64,000 nucleotides of DNA from Pseudomonas chlororaphis. Its GTDB lineage: Bacteria > Pseudomonadota > Gammaproteobacteria > Pseudomonadales > Pseudomonadaceae. How positions within the stretch are numbered: the first letter of the stretch is position 1; every line of letters begins with the position of its first letter. A program made the position numbers and the translations under genes. A model generated the notes under the pieces. The model was not told the origin of the DNA, did no database searches, and saw only the letters and a list, made by a program, of their open reading frames with translations. Of this stretch, positions 54,355 through 61,937 are shown in pieces. The stretch covers positions 124,001-188,000 of the forward strand of contig NZ_MSCT01000002.1 in assembly GCF_001921865.1 (NCBI RefSeq), written 5' to 3'.

Positions 54355-56448
54355 TCAGAAGCTGTAGGTACCGGTTACCACCAGGCTGCGTGGATCGCCG
54401 AACTGGATCTGCCCGGCGCTGGTGGCCGAGGAGTAGTAGGTGCGGTCGCTGATGTTGTTCAGCGCGGCGCGCAGGTCCCAGTCCTTCTGGCGGAAGCCGG
54501 CCAGGGCGTCCCAGCGGCCGTAGCCCGGCAGCACCACGGTGTTGGCGTTGTCGGCATAACGATCGCCGACCAGGGTCAGGCCGGTTTCGGCGTACCAGCC
54601 CATTTCCGGTTTCCAGGTCACGAACAGGCTGCCATTGCGCTTGGCGACGTTGTTCACGCGGTTGCCCTCGTCGCCGTTGTTGCTCTTGACCACGGTCGCG
54701 TCCTGCAAGCCGATGCCGCCGCGGATCGACCAGTTGCCGACGATCTTGCCCGCCGCGGTCAGCTCCACGCCGCGCGAGCGTTGCAAGCCGGTCAGCAGGA
54801 TCACGTTCGGGTCTTCGACGCTGCGGGTGCGGCGGTTGTACAGCTCCAGTTCATAGACCGCCAGGGTGGTGCTGAAGCGGTCGTCGAGCCAGTCGCTCTT
54901 GACCCCGATTTCCTTCTGCCGGGTGCGTTCCGGGCTCAGGTCGTTGGTGTTGCCGTTGGCGTTCGGGGTGATGCCGATCAGGCCTCCGCCGACCGGGGAG
55001 AAGCTCTTGCTCCAGGAGGCGTAGAAGGAGTGGTTTTCCAGCGGGGTCCAGACCACGCCCAGGCGCGGGCTGGTGCTGTGGCTGTCGCGGTCGTCCTTGC
55101 GATCCAGGATCTTGTTGTGGGTCTCGACGTTGAAATTGTCGTAGCGCAGGCCGGCGAGCACTTGCCACTGATCGTTCAGGCGCAGTTGGTCCTGGACATA
55201 GACGGCGCGGCTTTCCACCTCGCTGTGGTTGTAACTGGACGCCACCATCTTTCCGGTGTGGCGCATGTTTTTATCCGGGTTGAACAGGTCCAGGGCGGGC
55301 ACGGCCTGGCCACCGGCGTTGATCGCCGCTGTGGTGTAGAGCTTCGGATCGCGGCGCTGGCTGCCCAGCTCGACGCCCGTCAGCACCCGGTGTTCGAGGC
55401 CGAAGGTATCGAAAGTGCCTTCGACTTCGAGGTTGTTATAGATGTTGCGGGTGTTCAGGTCCTGCTGCCAGCGCTGGCGATTCACCTGTTTGGTAAGCGG
55501 GTTGTAGCCGGTCAGGTAGGTGTTGTCGAAATCGCTGTTGAGCTTGAACACGCTGAGGGTGTGGCGCAGTTGCCAGTTGTCGTTCAGCTCGTAGCTCAGC
55601 TTGGAGCGCAGGGACTGGGACTTGTCGTCGATGTAGTCGCGCTTGTCGCCGTAAGTGGTGTCGCGGCTCACGTCCGCCGGGCGCCCGTCGACCCCGGGAA
55701 TACCACGGTCCGGTGTGCGGTTGTAGCGGCTGTATTCGTACTGCACCAGCCAGTTGAGGTCTGGCGTCAGCTGCCAGCTCATGGACGGCGCGAACAACTG
55801 ACGGTTGCCGCTGACGCCGTCGCGGAAGCTGTTGTTGTCCTGGTTGCCCATGTTCAGGCGCAGGCTGATGTTCTCGCTGGGGTCGGCGCTGAGGTCGGCA
55901 TACAGGCTGCGCAGGTCTTCGCTGCCACCCTGGACCTCGACCGTGGAGCGTCGCCCGAACTGCGGCAACTTGCTCACCCGGTTGATGATCCCGCCCTGGC
56001 TGCCACGGCCGTAGAGCACCGCCGCCGGGCCCTTGAGGACCTCGATGCGCTCGATATTGTGCAGGTCGCGCACGTACTGGCTGTCGTCGCGAACGCCGTC
56101 GAGGTAGAAATCGTTGCTGGCGTCGAAACCGCGGATGCGCAGGCTGTCGAAGCGCGTATCGGCGCCGCTGCTGACGTTGGGAATACCGCTCAGGGCCTGG
56201 CCCAGATCGTTGGTGCCGTAGTCCAGCACATTGCTGGTCTTCAGCGAGTCGATGGCTTGCGGTACGTAGCGCACGGGCGTGGCGGTGCGGGTCGCGGTGC
56301 TGACTTCCTTGACCCGCGGATCGTCGGCGTCGGCTTCTGCGCTGATCGCAGTGGCCGGTAGCGTAGTCGGGGCGGCGAAGCTCAAGCCGGCGGTGAGCGA
56401 GGCGCAAAAACCGAGGGTAAGGGGAGTCAGGCGGAAGGGGGCAGGCAT
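54355..56448 (-). CDS. TonB-dependent siderophore receptor
   Basis: A 697-residue outer-membrane protein. Sec signal at residues 1-26 (LTLGFCASLTAGLSFA), plug domain with VRYVPQAIDSLKTSNVLDYG, SLRIRGFDASNDFYLDGVRDD and IERIEVLKGPAAVLYGRGSQGGIINRVSK, all typical of the FhuE/Fiu/FoxA siderophore class. The barrel ends in the aromatic GTYSF. No N-terminal signalling domain is present, so it is not linked to a FecIR system. Probably imports a catecholate or hydroxamate ferric siderophore. A Fur-like region lies upstream. Confidence 0.9.
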   Translation of the reverse strand: MPAPFRLTPLTLGFCASLTAGLSFAAPTTLPATAISAEADADDPRVKEVSTATRTATPVRYVPQAIDSLKTSNVLDYGTNDLGQALSGIPNVSSGADTRFDSLRIRGFDASNDFYLDGVRDDSQYVRDLHNIERIEVLKGPAAVLYGRGSQGGIINRVSKLPQFGRRSTVEVQGGSEDLRSLYADLSADPSENISLRLNMGNQDNNSFRDGVSGNRQLFAPSMSWQLTPDLNWLVQYEYSRYNRTPDRGIPGVDGRPADVSRDTTYGDKRDYIDDKSQSLRSKLSYELNDNWQLRHTLSVFKLNSDFDNTYLTGYNPLTKQVNRQRWQQDLNTRNIYNNLEVEGTFDTFGLEHRVLTGVELGSQRRDPKLYTTAAINAGGQAVPALDLFNPDKNMRHTGKMVASSYNHSEVESRAVYVQDQLRLNDQWQVLAGLRYDNFNVETHNKILDRKDDRDSHSTSPRLGVVWTPLENHSFYASWSKSFSPVGGGLIGITPNANGNTNDLSPERTRQKEIGVKSDWLDDRFSTTLAVYELELYNRRTRSVEDPNVILLTGLQRSRGVELTAAGKIVGNWSIRGGIGLQDATVVKSNNGDEGNRVNNVAKRNGSLFVTWKPEMGWYAETGLTLVGDRYADNANTVVLPGYGRWDALAGFRQKDWDLRAALNNISDRTYYSSATSAGQIQFGDPRSLVVTGTYSF

Positions 56449-56490
56449 TAAAAGCGCATCCTGAAGGGTTAGGGAATCAGTCGGCGCGAA

Positions 56491-56526
56491 TGGTAATGCT
56501 TACTATTTACTTATGTTAATGATTCG
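56491..56526 (-). promoter_or_regulatory. Fur-box-like region upstream of the siderophore receptor
   Basis: TGGTAATGCTTACTATTTAC followed by TTATGTTAATGATT, an AT-rich run of overlapping (A/T)ATGATT-like hexamers about 43-78 bp upstream of the receptor start. It matches the Fur consensus at about 12 of 19 positions. Iron repression is expected for the class. Confidence 0.5.
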
Positions 56527-56693
56527 CTAAAAGTTCCTTGGGTTGATTGTTTCAATTTGTGTCAAAGCTGATACAGGGTCGATTCGACCGATTCGCGAAA
56601 CAGACTAAAAGCCATTCCAGCGTTTTTCGCCGGCGGCCGCCGGCATAGTCTGCCGCCATCGAATCCATCGGCCTTTTATTCCTGGAGCCTTCC

Positions 56694-57389
56694 ATGTCGG
56701 CAGCGACCCTTCATTACATCTACGACCCCCTGTGCGGCTGGTGCTACGGCGCCAAGCCGCTGGTGCAGGCCGCCCGGGCCGTGCTGCCGGTGGTGGCCCA
56801 CGGCGGCGGGATGATGACCGGGCGCAACTGCCAGCAGGTTTCGCCGCAACTGCGCGACTACGTCATGCCCCATGACCGGCGCATCGCCGAGTACACCGGG
56901 CAGCCATTCGGCGAGGCCTATTTCGAAGGACTGTTGCGCGACCATTCGGCGCTCTTCGATTCCGCCCCGCCGATTGCCGCGGTACTGGCGGCGCAGGCCC
57001 TCGACGGGCGCGGTCTGGAACTGCTCGGGCGGTTGCAGACGGCGCACTACGTCGAAGGGCGGCGCATTGCCGATGTCGAGGTGTTGCTGGAGCTTGCCGA
57101 AGGCTTGGGTTTCGAGCGCGGCGAGTTCGAGGAAACCTTCGAATATGCGGCGGCGAACAGTCTGAACGAACACATCAAGGCCAGCCGGGCGCTGTTGGCC
57201 CAGGTCGGCGGCCAGGGTTTCCCGACCCTGGTGCTGGAGCAGGACGGCCAGTTCCAGCTGATCGACATCAGCCCCTGGCTGGGCAAGCCGCAAGCGTTCG
57301 CCACCTGGCTGCAAGACGCTTTCGGCGCGTCTGAGGCCGAGACAGCGGCCGGCTTGCAGACCTGCGGCCTGAGCGGTTGCACCCTTTAA
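56694..57389 (+). CDS. DsbA-family (FrnE-like) protein
   Basis: A 231-residue thioredoxin-fold protein with the active-site CGWC at residues 14-17 in YIYDPLCGWCYGAKPLV and the cis-Pro loop GFPTLVLEQDG. No signal peptide, so it is cytoplasmic like FrnE and 2-hydroxychromene-isomerase relatives. A C-terminal pair of Cys (TCGLSGC) is unusual and could bind metal. The start at 56694 follows TGGAGCC. It is 30 bp upstream of the SnoaL-like gene and probably co-transcribed. Confidence 0.85.
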   Translation: MSAATLHYIYDPLCGWCYGAKPLVQAARAVLPVVAHGGGMMTGRNCQQVSPQLRDYVMPHDRRIAEYTGQPFGEAYFEGLLRDHSALFDSAPPIAAVLAAQALDGRGLELLGRLQTAHYVEGRRIADVEVLLELAEGLGFERGEFEETFEYAAANSLNEHIKASRALLAQVGGQGFPTLVLEQDGQFQLIDISPWLGKPQAFATWLQDAFGASEAETAAGLQTCGLSGCTL

Positions 57390-57419
57390 CACCCCCCACT
57401 TAATTTTGCGGAGTCACCC

Positions 57420-57815
57420 ATGGATAACCTGGCACTGATCAAAAGCACCTACGAAGGGGCCACCTCCGAGGAAAACGGCCGCAACACCGCCGCCGCCCTG
57501 GCCGCCGATGCGCGTTGGACCGAAGCGGCGGGTTTTCCCTACGCCGGCACTTACGTCGGTTTCGATGCGGTGGTGGAAAACGTGTTCAAGCGCCTGGCCA
57601 CCGAGTGGGAAGGGTTTGCCTTCACCGTCGAGAACTATGTGGCCCAGGGCGACAAGGTGTTCGCCTACGGCAATTACACCGGCATCTATAAGGCCACGGG
57701 CAAGCCGCTGAACGCTCGCGTGGCGCATTTGTGGACCTTGAAGGAAGGCAAGGTCACCCACTTCGAGCAATTCGTCGACAGCCACACTGTGCAACTGGCC
57801 ATCAAGGATCGCTGA
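57420..57815 (+). CDS. SnoaL-like / NTF2-fold protein
   Basis: A 131-residue protein: LIKSTYEGATSEENGRNTAAALAADARWTEAAGFPYAGTYVG, NYVAQGDKVFAYGNYTGIYKATGKPLNARVAHLWTLKEGKVTHFEQFVDSH. This is the SnoaL/ketosteroid isomerase-like cone fold. Substrate unknown. GGAG lies upstream of the ATG. Likely in one unit with the FrnE-like gene. Confidence 0.85.
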   Translation: MDNLALIKSTYEGATSEENGRNTAAALAADARWTEAAGFPYAGTYVGFDAVVENVFKRLATEWEGFAFTVENYVAQGDKVFAYGNYTGIYKATGKPLNARVAHLWTLKEGKVTHFEQFVDSHTVQLAIKDR

Positions 57816-57856
57816 GTCTTAGACGATTTTTGCCTATTTTCAGACGATTCTTGAAA

Positions 57857-57886
57857 TTGACACATTGTTCGGGGCGCAGATAGGAT
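57857..57886 (+). promoter_or_regulatory. sigma70 promoter upstream of the OprD-family gene
   Basis: TTGACA (57857-57862), 18-bp spacer, TAGGAT (57881-57886). The -35 is perfect, the -10 matches 4 of 6. Transcription would begin near 57893, giving a leader of about 158 nt. Confidence 0.6.
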
Positions 57887-57892
57887 TCGCGC

Positions 57893-57966
57893 CAACGCCT
57901 GTGGCCAACGGCCATAACAAAAAAATCAATAAAGGCCCGCCGCGATTCTTCGTGGGCGGGTCTTTT
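57893..57966 (+). ncRNA. Candidate leader attenuator or short RNA before the porin gene
   Basis: From the predicted start to a terminator-like hairpin (CCCGCC ... GGGCGGG then TCTTTTTG at about 57936-57966) runs a 74-nt segment. It holds a GTGGCCAACGGCCA hairpin and an A-rich AACAAAAAAATCAATAAA stretch that fits the Hfq/Crc AANAANAA motif. It could be a free short RNA or an attenuator in the porin leader. Supported by sequence pattern only. Confidence 0.4.
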
Positions 57967-58050
57967 TGTCCTGGCCTGAAAAAAGAGCGCTTAAGCGCCG
58001 TTTCCAAGGAGCACCACAGCGCGTCATCAACCCGTAATAAGGAAAATAAA

Positions 58051-59355
58051 ATGTTGAATAAGCGGATCGGTCTGATCGCACTGGGGATTCTGAGCGCTAC
58101 TCAAGCCATGGCTAACGACCAGGCTGAGTCCAAGGGGTTTGTCGAAGACAGCAGCCTGAACATTCTGCTGCGCAATGCTTACATCAGCCGCGACAAGAAA
58201 GACGGCAATCACGATCAGCGTGAATGGGGCCAGGCCGCCATCGGCACCTTCTCGTCGGGCTTCACCCAAGGCACCGTGGGCGTGGGCGTCGACGCCTTCG
58301 GCCTGTACGCGCTGCGCCTGGACAAAGGCAGCCACAGCGGCGGCCAGGGCATCGATTTCTTCAAGCCAAGCGAAGGTGGCAACAAGTCGCCAGCGGGCGA
58401 CCTGGCCAAGGCCGGCGCCGCGGTGAAGTTCCGTGTATCCAACACCGTGCTGACCTACGGTGACCAGATGCCGGCCCTGCCGGTGCTGAACTACGACAAC
58501 TCGCGCCTGCTGCCGGAAAGCTATACCGGTACCTTGATCACCTCCAAAGAGATCAAGGGCCTGGAGCTGAACGCCGGTCGCTTCACCGCCGAATCGCGCA
58601 AGAGCGCCGAAGGTCGTGACAGTGGCGGCCTGAAGTCGATCAACGTGTTGGGCGGTAGCTACCAGTTCACCGAACAGTTCAAGGGCGCGCTGTACGCTTC
58701 CGACGTCGAAGACGTGCTGAAGAAGCAGTATGTGAACCTGAACTACGTGTTCCCGCTGGCCACCGATCAGTCGCTGACCTTCGACTTCAACGGCTACCGC
58801 ACCAAGCTGGACAAGTCCTATGCCGAGCTCAAGGACGCGGGCGGCCAGGACAACAAGATCTGGAGCCTGGCAGCCACCTACGCCCTGGGCGCGCACTCGT
58901 TCACCCTGGCGCACCAGCGCAGCACCGGCGACAGCAACCTGGGTTATGCCTACGGCGGCTACCAGAAAGAGCAGCGGCGCATTGGCGACGGTGGCAACAC
59001 CATCCTGCTGGCCAACTCCTACTGGTCCGACTTCAACGCCGAAGACGAGCGCAGCTGGCAGCTGGGCTACGGTCTGGATTTCGGCGCCTTCGGCGTGCCG
59101 GGCCTGACCTACAACCTGGCCTACGTGCGCGGTGACAACATCACCTCGACCAACAGTGCCGGCGACACCACCACTGGCGGCACCGAGCGCGAGATCTTCA
59201 ACCAGTTCAAGTACGTGGTCCAGAGCGGCCCGGCCAAGGACCTGAGCGTGAAAGTACGCAGCTCGATCCTGCGCGTATCGCAGAAATCCAGCGGCTACAA
59301 CGACAGCGGCAACGAACTGCGTGTGTTCGTCGACTACCCGATCAACGTGTTCTGA
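58051..59355 (+). CDS. OprD-family outer-membrane porin
   Basis: A 434-residue protein with Sec signal MLNKRIGLIALGILSATQAMA. The mature start is NDQAESKGFVEDSSLNILLRNAYISRDKK, diagnostic of OprD/OpdX-type 18-strand specific porins. Further hallmarks are QAAIGTFSSGFTQGTVGVGVDAFGLYALRLD and the C-terminal RSSILRVSQ...NELRVFVDYPINVF. It takes up small carboxylates or amino acids; the exact substrate cannot be read. AAGGAAAA precedes the ATG at 58051; the frame is open to 57865 but that is not porin sequence. Confidence 0.92.
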   Translation: MLNKRIGLIALGILSATQAMANDQAESKGFVEDSSLNILLRNAYISRDKKDGNHDQREWGQAAIGTFSSGFTQGTVGVGVDAFGLYALRLDKGSHSGGQGIDFFKPSEGGNKSPAGDLAKAGAAVKFRVSNTVLTYGDQMPALPVLNYDNSRLLPESYTGTLITSKEIKGLELNAGRFTAESRKSAEGRDSGGLKSINVLGGSYQFTEQFKGALYASDVEDVLKKQYVNLNYVFPLATDQSLTFDFNGYRTKLDKSYAELKDAGGQDNKIWSLAATYALGAHSFTLAHQRSTGDSNLGYAYGGYQKEQRRIGDGGNTILLANSYWSDFNAEDERSWQLGYGLDFGAFGVPGLTYNLAYVRGDNITSTNSAGDTTTGGTEREIFNQFKYVVQSGPAKDLSVKVRSSILRVSQKSSGYNDSGNELRVFVDYPINVF

Positions 59356-59394
59356 TGAACGCCTGATCGCGGCCTGATACTCGGCCGGCAATAG

Positions 59395-59424
59395 AAAAAG
59401 CCCCGACTGGTTCGGGGCTTTTTT
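59395..59424 (+). terminator. Rho-independent terminator of the porin gene
   Basis: AAAAAGCCCCGACTGGTTCG then GGGCTTTTTT: CCCCGA/TCGGGG stem with T-run, 40 bases after the stop. Confidence 0.92.
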
Positions 59425-59532
59425 ATGCTTGTGGATAAGTTTTCGCGAGTTCATATGAGAATAAAAACTACAAATCTATTCGTATCCGTACTAGGCTGAA
59501 GTTATCGCTCACTGATCCACGGAGGTTCGATC

Positions 59533-59943
59533 ATGACCGTTTCGTCCGCCGCCCAAGCCGCCCCCCATGCGCTGGACAGCCCGGAAGCCAGCCGGGTGGC
59601 GCTGAAATTCTTCTTCAGCCTCATGCAGCACTGGGGTTGTAGCGCCGAGCAACAGCGCACCCTGCTGGGCAAGGTCGGCAACACCACGCTCTACAAATAC
59701 AAACAGCTGCCGGCCAATGTGCGGCTGCCCCACGACACCCTGGAGCGCATCTCTTACCTGATGGGTATCCACAAGGCGCTGAGCATCATTTTCAGCAACA
59801 GCCGCGAGCGCGCCTATCAGTGGGTCAGCAGCCCGAATACGGCCGCGCCGTTCAACGGCCAGACCGCGCTCGACTACATGCTCGCCGGCCGCGTGGTGGA
59901 CATCGCCGACGTGCGCCGCTATCTCGACGGAGTGCGTGGTTGA
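59533..59943 (+). CDS. Xre/MbcA/ParS-type antitoxin
   Basis: A 136-residue protein. The N-terminal HTH (about 20-60, ALKFFFSLMQHWGCSAEQQRTLLGKVGNTTLYKYKQLP) is followed by the C-terminal DUF2384 toxin-binding domain (about 80-134, RISYLMGIHKALSIIFSN, WVSSPNTAAPFNGQTALDYMLAGRVVDIADVRRYLDGVRG). It neutralises the RES toxin encoded next and should repress the operon. GGAGG precedes the ATG. Its stop overlaps the toxin start by one base. Confidence 0.9.
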   Translation: MTVSSAAQAAPHALDSPEASRVALKFFFSLMQHWGCSAEQQRTLLGKVGNTTLYKYKQLPANVRLPHDTLERISYLMGIHKALSIIFSNSRERAYQWVSSPNTAAPFNGQTALDYMLAGRVVDIADVRRYLDGVRG

Positions 59944-60620
59944 TGGCGCCGCAACAGGTATTGCCGACGTGGCCGCGGGCCTATCGGATCGTCAACAGCT
60001 GCTTTCCGCCCATCAGCCTGTTCGAGGACGTGCTCGACCCCGAGGACCTGCAGACCGCCTACGCCCTGGAAGCCCTGACCAACGACCGGCTGCGCGAACA
60101 GGCCGGCGAGCTGTCGCGGGTGCTGCCGCAAGATCGCATCGCCGGGCCAGGCTCCACGCCGGTGATGGCGGCCTTCACCCACATCGGCAAGGCCAGCCGC
60201 TTCACCGACGGCAGCTACGGCGTCTATTACGCCGCCAGCAGCCAGGCCGCGGCCATCGCCGAAACCTGCTACCACCAGGAGCGTTTCCTCGCCGCGACCC
60301 ACGAGTCGGACCTGGAACTGACCATGCGTACCTACGTCAATCGGGTGCTCCAGCCCCTGCACGATATCCGTGCCGACCACCCGCAGTTGCACGACCCCGA
60401 CCCCAGCCGCTACGGCCCGGCCCAGGCCTTCGCCCGCGAATTGCGCGACGCCCAATCCTGGGGCCTGCTGTACAACAGCGTGCGCCTCGACGGCCACGAA
60501 TGTATCGCCGCTTTCCGCCCGCCCGCGGTATCGATCCCCAAACAAGGCAAGCACCTGCGCTACGTGTGGAATGCCGGCAGCCGGAAGATTTCGTTCGTGT
60601 TCGAGGTCAGTGAAGTCTGA
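59943..60620 (+). CDS. RES-domain NAD-degrading toxin
   Basis: A 225-residue protein. RES domain hallmarks are YRIVNSCFPPISLF, GPGSTPVMAAFTHIGKASRFTDGSYGVYYAASSQAAAIAETCYHQE (Arg, Ser/Tyr and Glu of the ADP-ribosyl-transferase-like pocket) and a C-terminal SRKISFVFEV strand. RES toxins deplete NAD+ when free of antitoxin. ATG at 59943 overlaps the antitoxin stop (TGATG), so the pair is coupled. Confidence 0.9.
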   Translation: MAPQQVLPTWPRAYRIVNSCFPPISLFEDVLDPEDLQTAYALEALTNDRLREQAGELSRVLPQDRIAGPGSTPVMAAFTHIGKASRFTDGSYGVYYAASSQAAAIAETCYHQERFLAATHESDLELTMRTYVNRVLQPLHDIRADHPQLHDPDPSRYGPAQAFARELRDAQSWGLLYNSVRLDGHECIAAFRPPAVSIPKQGKHLRYVWNAGSRKISFVFEVSEV

Positions 60621-60636
60621 GGTTGCGACATTACCC

Positions 60637-60660
60637 TGTAGCCGCTGCCGCAGGCTGCGA
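60637..60660 (+). repeat. REP element, family 2 (single)
   Basis: TGTAGCCGCTGCCGCAGGCT followed by GCGA, the family-2 core, after the RES toxin stop. Confidence 0.75.
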
Positions 60661-60732
60661 ACGGCTGCGTAGCAGCTGCGCTTTAAAGGGCTGCGGAAAA
60701 CTCCCGCAGCCCTCATCGTCTAAACCCGCTGC

Positions 60733-60996
60733 TTACTCCAGCACCTTCACCACATCATCGATCAGCGCCTTGCTCATCGTTTGTAGGTAATGCGAGGCCC
60801 ATGCATGTCGATCAGTGCTGCGCTCCATAGCAGCGTCTTCAGCCAATTTCTTGGCGATATGCAGCAGATCGGAAGCGAGGGACAAGGCGTCGCGAATCGG
60901 GATACCGCTGCTGACCTGGAACAACGGTTCACCTGCGTGGAAGGGGCAGGGGGTGAGGCCTGGGGTTTTTAGGTCCTTTGGATTGCTTGCGTACAT
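60733..60996 (-). CDS. DUF3077-family protein
   Basis: An 87-residue protein: PFHAGEPLFQVSSGIPIRDALSLASDLLHIAKKLAEDAAM followed by HAWASHYLQTMSKALIDDVVKVLE, the DUF3077 pattern common in Pseudomonas. Function unknown; the helical ASDLLHIAKKLA part suggests a small regulator. AAGGAG lies 8 bases upstream of the ATG. Its leader contains a C4-type antisense RNA, which in phages controls the downstream gene, so this protein is probably post-transcriptionally repressed. Confidence 0.8.
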   Translation of the reverse strand: MYASNPKDLKTPGLTPCPFHAGEPLFQVSSGIPIRDALSLASDLLHIAKKLAEDAAMERSTDRHAWASHYLQTMSKALIDDVVKVLE

Positions 60997-61049
60997 GGTC
61001 TGGCTCCTTGACTTATGAAGCTGCCACGAACCTTCTCACGGGTTGGGGT

Positions 61050-61124
61050 GGCAGCCGTACGCAGGGTGAGAAACCGGCAATCAAGGCAACCGGTAGACCC
61101 GAAGGTCTCCTACGCACGGCCGCC
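61050..61124 (-). ncRNA. C4-type antisense RNA in the DUF3077 leader
   Basis: On the minus strand a 16-bp outer stem pairs GGCGGCCGTGCGTAGG (61124-61109) with CCTGCGTACGGCTGCC (61065-61050), with G-U pairs but no mismatches. Inside lie two hairpins: AGACC-TTCG-GGTCT (61108-61095) and ACCGG...CCGGT (61094-61073). This three-way junction and its sequence match the C4 antisense RNA family of phages P1/P7. Its GCTGCCAC end and TTCTCAC segment are complementary to GTGGCAGC (61027-61020) and GTGAGAA (61039-61033) in the leader just before the DUF3077 start, the expected targets. Confidence 0.75.
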
Positions 61125-61145
61125 ATAAAGCACTCTCGCGGGCAC

Positions 61146-61176
61146 AAAAAAGCGCCTGCAACAGTATGGGGGCGCC
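61146..61176 (-). terminator. Weak hairpin with T-run upstream of the C4 RNA
   Basis: On the minus strand GCGCC, a loop of about 14 bases, GGCGC, then TTTTTT. The stem is short. A second GTGAGAA target-like site (61204-61198) and a GTCGTTG hairpin (61210-61229) lie further upstream. The stretch 60997-61336 holds no other gene. Confidence 0.4.
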
Positions 61177-61336
61177 TTGCGCCTTGATTGGTTCGGGTTC
61201 TCACGCCCGGTCGTTGAATTGGCAACGACGGAGGGGAGGTTAACGTGGGGTCTTGTGCGCCGCAACAGCGGGAAAAGCAAAGTGACAAATCGCAGGTTTA
61301 GGGACGCTTGTTGCAGGGTTGGATGGGGCTGGCCGC

Positions 61337-61732
61337 TCAGGGTTTTTGCGTCTGGAAAGTCTGCAAATAAGCCAGCAGATTATCGATCTTCTCCTGATCG
61401 CTCAGCCCCCAGAAAATCATCCGCGTGCCGGGCACCACACCCTTCGGGTCTTCGAGATAGGCCACCAGCTTGTCGCGGGTCCAGACGACGCCGGACGACT
61501 TCATCGCATCGGAGTACTGATAGTCCTCGACGCTCCCCGCCGTACGCCCAATAACGCCATTGAGCTGGGGCCCAAAAGAACTGCGCACCGAAGGCCCGAT
61601 ATTGTGGCAGCCGCTGCAGATGCGCTTGAACAACTTGCCGCCGGCTTCGGCGTCGCCCACTGCATCTGCCAGGGCATGGAATGACAGCAGATTCAGTATC
61701 AGGGCCAAGGCCAGGGTTGCGGTGATTTTCAT
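61337..61732 (-). CDS. Soluble class I cytochrome c (c552/c550 type)
   Basis: A 131-residue periplasmic protein. Sec signal MKITATLALALILNLLSFHALA, then the haem-binding motif CSGCH in KRICSGCHNIGP, and the axial Met near PGTRMIFWG. The layout matches small cytochromes of the c2/c550 type (VGDAEAGGKLFKRICSGCH ... FGPQLNGVIGRTAGS). It carries electrons in the periplasm. ATG at 61732 is required to give the signal peptide. Confidence 0.92.
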   Translation of the reverse strand: MKITATLALALILNLLSFHALADAVGDAEAGGKLFKRICSGCHNIGPSVRSSFGPQLNGVIGRTAGSVEDYQYSDAMKSSGVVWTRDKLVAYLEDPKGVVPGTRMIFWGLSDQEKIDNLLAYLQTFQTQKP

Positions 61733-61937
61733 GTACGGCTCCGGATCGGATGTGGCGGGTAACAAAAGCGGGGGCTATTTGAGCATGGCAGGCGGCTTTT
61801 CGGAAAAGAGGCGTTACTAGTGATGACGAATGATTGGTTATTGAAGCGACCCGTCCGTTGTTTTGAGAAATGTCTTAAATCCTTCTGGATACCCCGGTCG
61901 TTAGCATCCAGGCTCATTCCGCTAGCAGGATATAGCC

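Noticed and set aside
54352-56361. A 669-codon open frame on the plus strand
   Set aside because: Antisense to the siderophore receptor; no recognisable motif.
61013-61288. A 91-codon minus-strand ORF upstream of the DUF3077 gene
   Set aside because: It overlaps the C4 RNA entirely; its codons are explained by the RNA stems, and only its last 38 codons from an internal ATG at 61126 are even positioned to be translated.
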